Below, in pieces: positions 62,488 through 64,000 of a DNA stretch of 64,000 bases. The translations under genes and the position numbers were made by a program. The notes under the pieces were generated by a model. The model made no database searches. It saw nothing but the letters and a program-made list of their open reading frames with translations, and was not told the origin of the DNA. How positions within the stretch are numbered: the first letter of the stretch is position 1; the number at the start of each line of letters is the position of its first letter. Source of the stretch: Burkholderiaceae bacterium. Lineage in GTDB: Bacteria > Pseudomonadota > Gammaproteobacteria > Burkholderiales > Burkholderiaceae_C. Where the stretch lies: positions 62,001-126,000 of the forward strand of contig CAKKRJ010000007.1 of the NCBI GenBank assembly GCA_919902775.1, in the 5' to 3' direction.

Positions 62488-64000
62488 TCAGCGCTCGGCC
62501 TGCATCTCCCGCACCAGGGTCTGGGCCTGTCGCAGCCGGGTGTCCACTATCGAGGCCTCGATGTGGTCACCGGCTTGCAGGCGGTTGTTTTTGGCCCAGT
62601 CCTGCGCTGCGCGAAAGCGGTCCACGGCACCGCTCCAGTCCATACGGGCCATCTGGGCTTCACCTTCGGCGCGCAGCGATGGCAACGTCTGGCTTTGCAA
62701 GGCCAGCATGCGGGACAAGGTGTTCCAGGCTTGCGCATCGTGCGGTGCTTGCGTGACCAGTTCGCGCAGTTGTCGCGTGATGGCGGCACTGGCCGGGTGG
62801 GGCGGCAAGCGCAGCAAAGCCTCTGCCGTGGCCATCAACTCCGGGCGTTGCAGCGCTTTGCCGGGCGGGGTTTCCAGCAGCTGCAAGGCCAGACCAAAGC
62901 GTTCTTGCTTGGCGGCCACTTCGGCTTGCAGCAAGCTCGTCAGGCGCTTGGCCTGTGGTGACTGCGCCGTCAAACCCGACAGGGCTTGCCAGCTGCGCTC
63001 GGCAGCGGCCGCGTCCTTCAGTTGCAGGTGGGCCAAGGTGGCTGCGTACAACGCGCCCGCTTTTTGTGCCGGCGTGGCCTGCGCTGAGGTGGCTTTGCTG
63101 TCCTGTGTCCAGGCTTTCAATGCCTCCAGGCTGTTTTGAGACAGGACCCGGGCCCGCGCGGACAACATGGCTTGTGCCATGTCGGAGGGGGCACGCGGGT
63201 TGACGCTGTTCAGTTGCAAGCGCGCTTGCATGTCGGCGATGCGCTCGGTGGTCAATGGGTGGCTGCGCAGGTAGGGGTAAGCGCCGTTGTCGTTCACGCC
63301 AGCGGCTTGCTGCAGTTTGGCGAACATGCCGACAAAACCCTGCGGGTCATAACCCGCGTCGGTCAGCACCCCATAGCCCACCCGGTCGGCTTCGCGCTCC
63401 ATGTCGCGTGAATAACTCAGCTGTGACTGGATGGCGGCAGCCTGCCCGCCGACGATCAGACCTTGTGCCGCTTGCGGATTTTTGCTGATCGCGATGGCCC
63501 CCAAAATCATGGAGCCAATCACCCATGGGGTCATTTTGGATTGCTCGTCCATGGACCGTGCGATGTGGCGTTGCGTGACATGGCTCAGCTCATGCGCCAG
63601 CACCGACGCAAGTTCGTCGCTGGAACTGACCACCGCGATCAGGCCCAAATGCACACCCAGATAGCCCCCTGGCAGCGCAAACGCATTCACGGACCGGTCA
63701 CGGCCCAGCAAGATGCGCCAGGCAAAACGCGCTTGCAATTCTGGCGACAGTTCACCGCGCGCAGCGGCCGCTTTCACCAGCGGTGCCCACAGGCGCTGGA
63801 TGTATTCGTCCAGCACAGGGTCTTCTAGATAATCCGGGTCGCGGTACAACTCACGCGCAATGCGGTCGCCCAATCTGCGCTCTGCACCGAGTGAGATGCC
63901 CTCGCCGTTGCCCAAAGAAGGCAAGGCGTTGGACTGGGTCCAGCCCGGCTGCAAGCCCAGCGTTCCCAGCAGCAAAAGGCACAGCAGTTTGGAAGGACGG
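62488..64000 (-). CDS. BepA/YfgC-like periplasmic M48 metalloprotease with TPR tail, 5' end outside window
   Basis: The frame has no start inside the window: upstream of a TTG at 63975 it continues through RPSKLLCL to the edge, and LLCLLLLGTLGLQPGWTQS is a signal peptide. The M48 part holds RILLGRDRSVNAFALPGGYL, the zinc motif LAHELSHVTQRH, and READRVGYGVLTDAGYDPQG with the third ligand Glu. The C-terminal half is helical and TPR-like. BepA proteases act on outer-membrane protein assembly and LptD. About 504 residues are visible. It ends seven bases from the convergent TerC gene. Confidence 0.92.
   Translation of the reverse strand, partial: RPSKLLCLLLLGTLGLQPGWTQSNALPSLGNGEGISLGAERRLGDRIARELYRDPDYLEDPVLDEYIQRLWAPLVKAAAARGELSPELQARFAWRILLGRDRSVNAFALPGGYLGVHLGLIAVVSSSDELASVLAHELSHVTQRHIARSMDEQSKMTPWVIGSMILGAIAISKNPQAAQGLIVGGQAAAIQSQLSYSRDMEREADRVGYGVLTDAGYDPQGFVGMFAKLQQAAGVNDNGAYPYLRSHPLTTERIADMQARLQLNSVNPRAPSDMAQAMLSARARVLSQNSLEALKAWTQDSKATSAQATPAQKAGALYAATLAHLQLKDAAAAERSWQALSGLTAQSPQAKRLTSLLQAEVAAKQERFGLALQLLETPPGKALQRPELMATAEALLRLPPHPASAAITRQLRELVTQAPHDAQAWNTLSRMLALQSQTLPSLRAEGEAQMARMDWSGAVDRFRAAQDWAKNNRLQAGDHIEASIVDTRLRQAQTLVREMQAER

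Overview
The window looks like a chromosomal segment of a betaproteobacterium of the order Burkholderiales, most likely family Comamonadaceae. This is inferred from the high GC content, the mnmG-rsmG-lysE-lysE-parA-hydrolase-parB order, the fused indolepyruvate oxidoreductase next to an Lrp regulator, and the overall protein style. Genus and species cannot be fixed from the sequence alone. I saw no rRNA, tRNA, CRISPR array, prophage or intact transposase. Most of the window is core genome, with small accessory insertions.

Region by region. 1-7070 (minus strand): a long probable operon mnmG, rsmG, two tandem LysE exporters, parA, an alpha/beta hydrolase, parB, and then a membrane histidine kinase cut by the window edge. 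Four parS sites (two perfect) lie at 4420-5628, so this is the chromosome-partition centre, normally close to the replication origin. 7310-13751: a small exported ABM-like protein, a glutamate dehydrogenase, a strange repeat-filled gap (9282-9625), an Lrp regulator and a divergent 1178-residue indolepyruvate ferredoxin oxidoreductase. 13809-15697: minCDE. 15698-15984: an AT-rich gap with two perfect and one near-perfect DnaA box. 15985-18278: small membrane proteins, a Met/His-rich Spy-like periplasmic protein and a CopZ-like chaperone, divergent from the copper ATPase copA (18344-20563). 20659-21240: a hemerythrin with an FNR/DNR-like box upstream. 21255-21899: an outer-membrane-type gene interrupted by an in-frame TGA. 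21905-25690: an Old Yellow Enzyme, a class II aldolase-like protein and argP/argO, with two REPIN-like repeats at 23952-24050 and 25740-25819.

25826-31206: a minus-strand run of a small membrane protein, a YkgJ-type protein, MltA, an NlpC/P60 lipoprotein and a DctS/DctR-like two-component system. A 45-residue membrane ORF points the other way from MltA and shares its start-codon bases. 31213-38095: YhdP and glnE, divergent. 38105-43842: two paralogous TonB-dependent receptors, divergent, each with a related FNR-like palindrome in the shared spacer. 43964-48181: an RND efflux pair without a local outer-membrane channel.

48267-56420 holds the most system-like part: a DUF2256 protein divergent from nine tightly packed genes (exported glutathione peroxidase, FAD amine-oxidase-like protein, DUF1365, CFA-type methyltransferase, chalcone-isomerase-like protein, MFS transporter, DUF3833 lipoprotein, SDR, NTF2-like). 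Related gene sets elsewhere belong to light or singlet-oxygen responses and unusual fatty-acid modification. 56607-58124 is a lone AbiEi-like/Fic fusion, the best candidate for an unusual toxin or defence gene. 58179-64000 returns to core genes: a GST, purB, yaeQ, a DUF3717/DUF1289 protein, a yybP-ykoY-type riboswitch in front of a TerC family gene, and a BepA-like M48 metalloprotease cut by the right edge.
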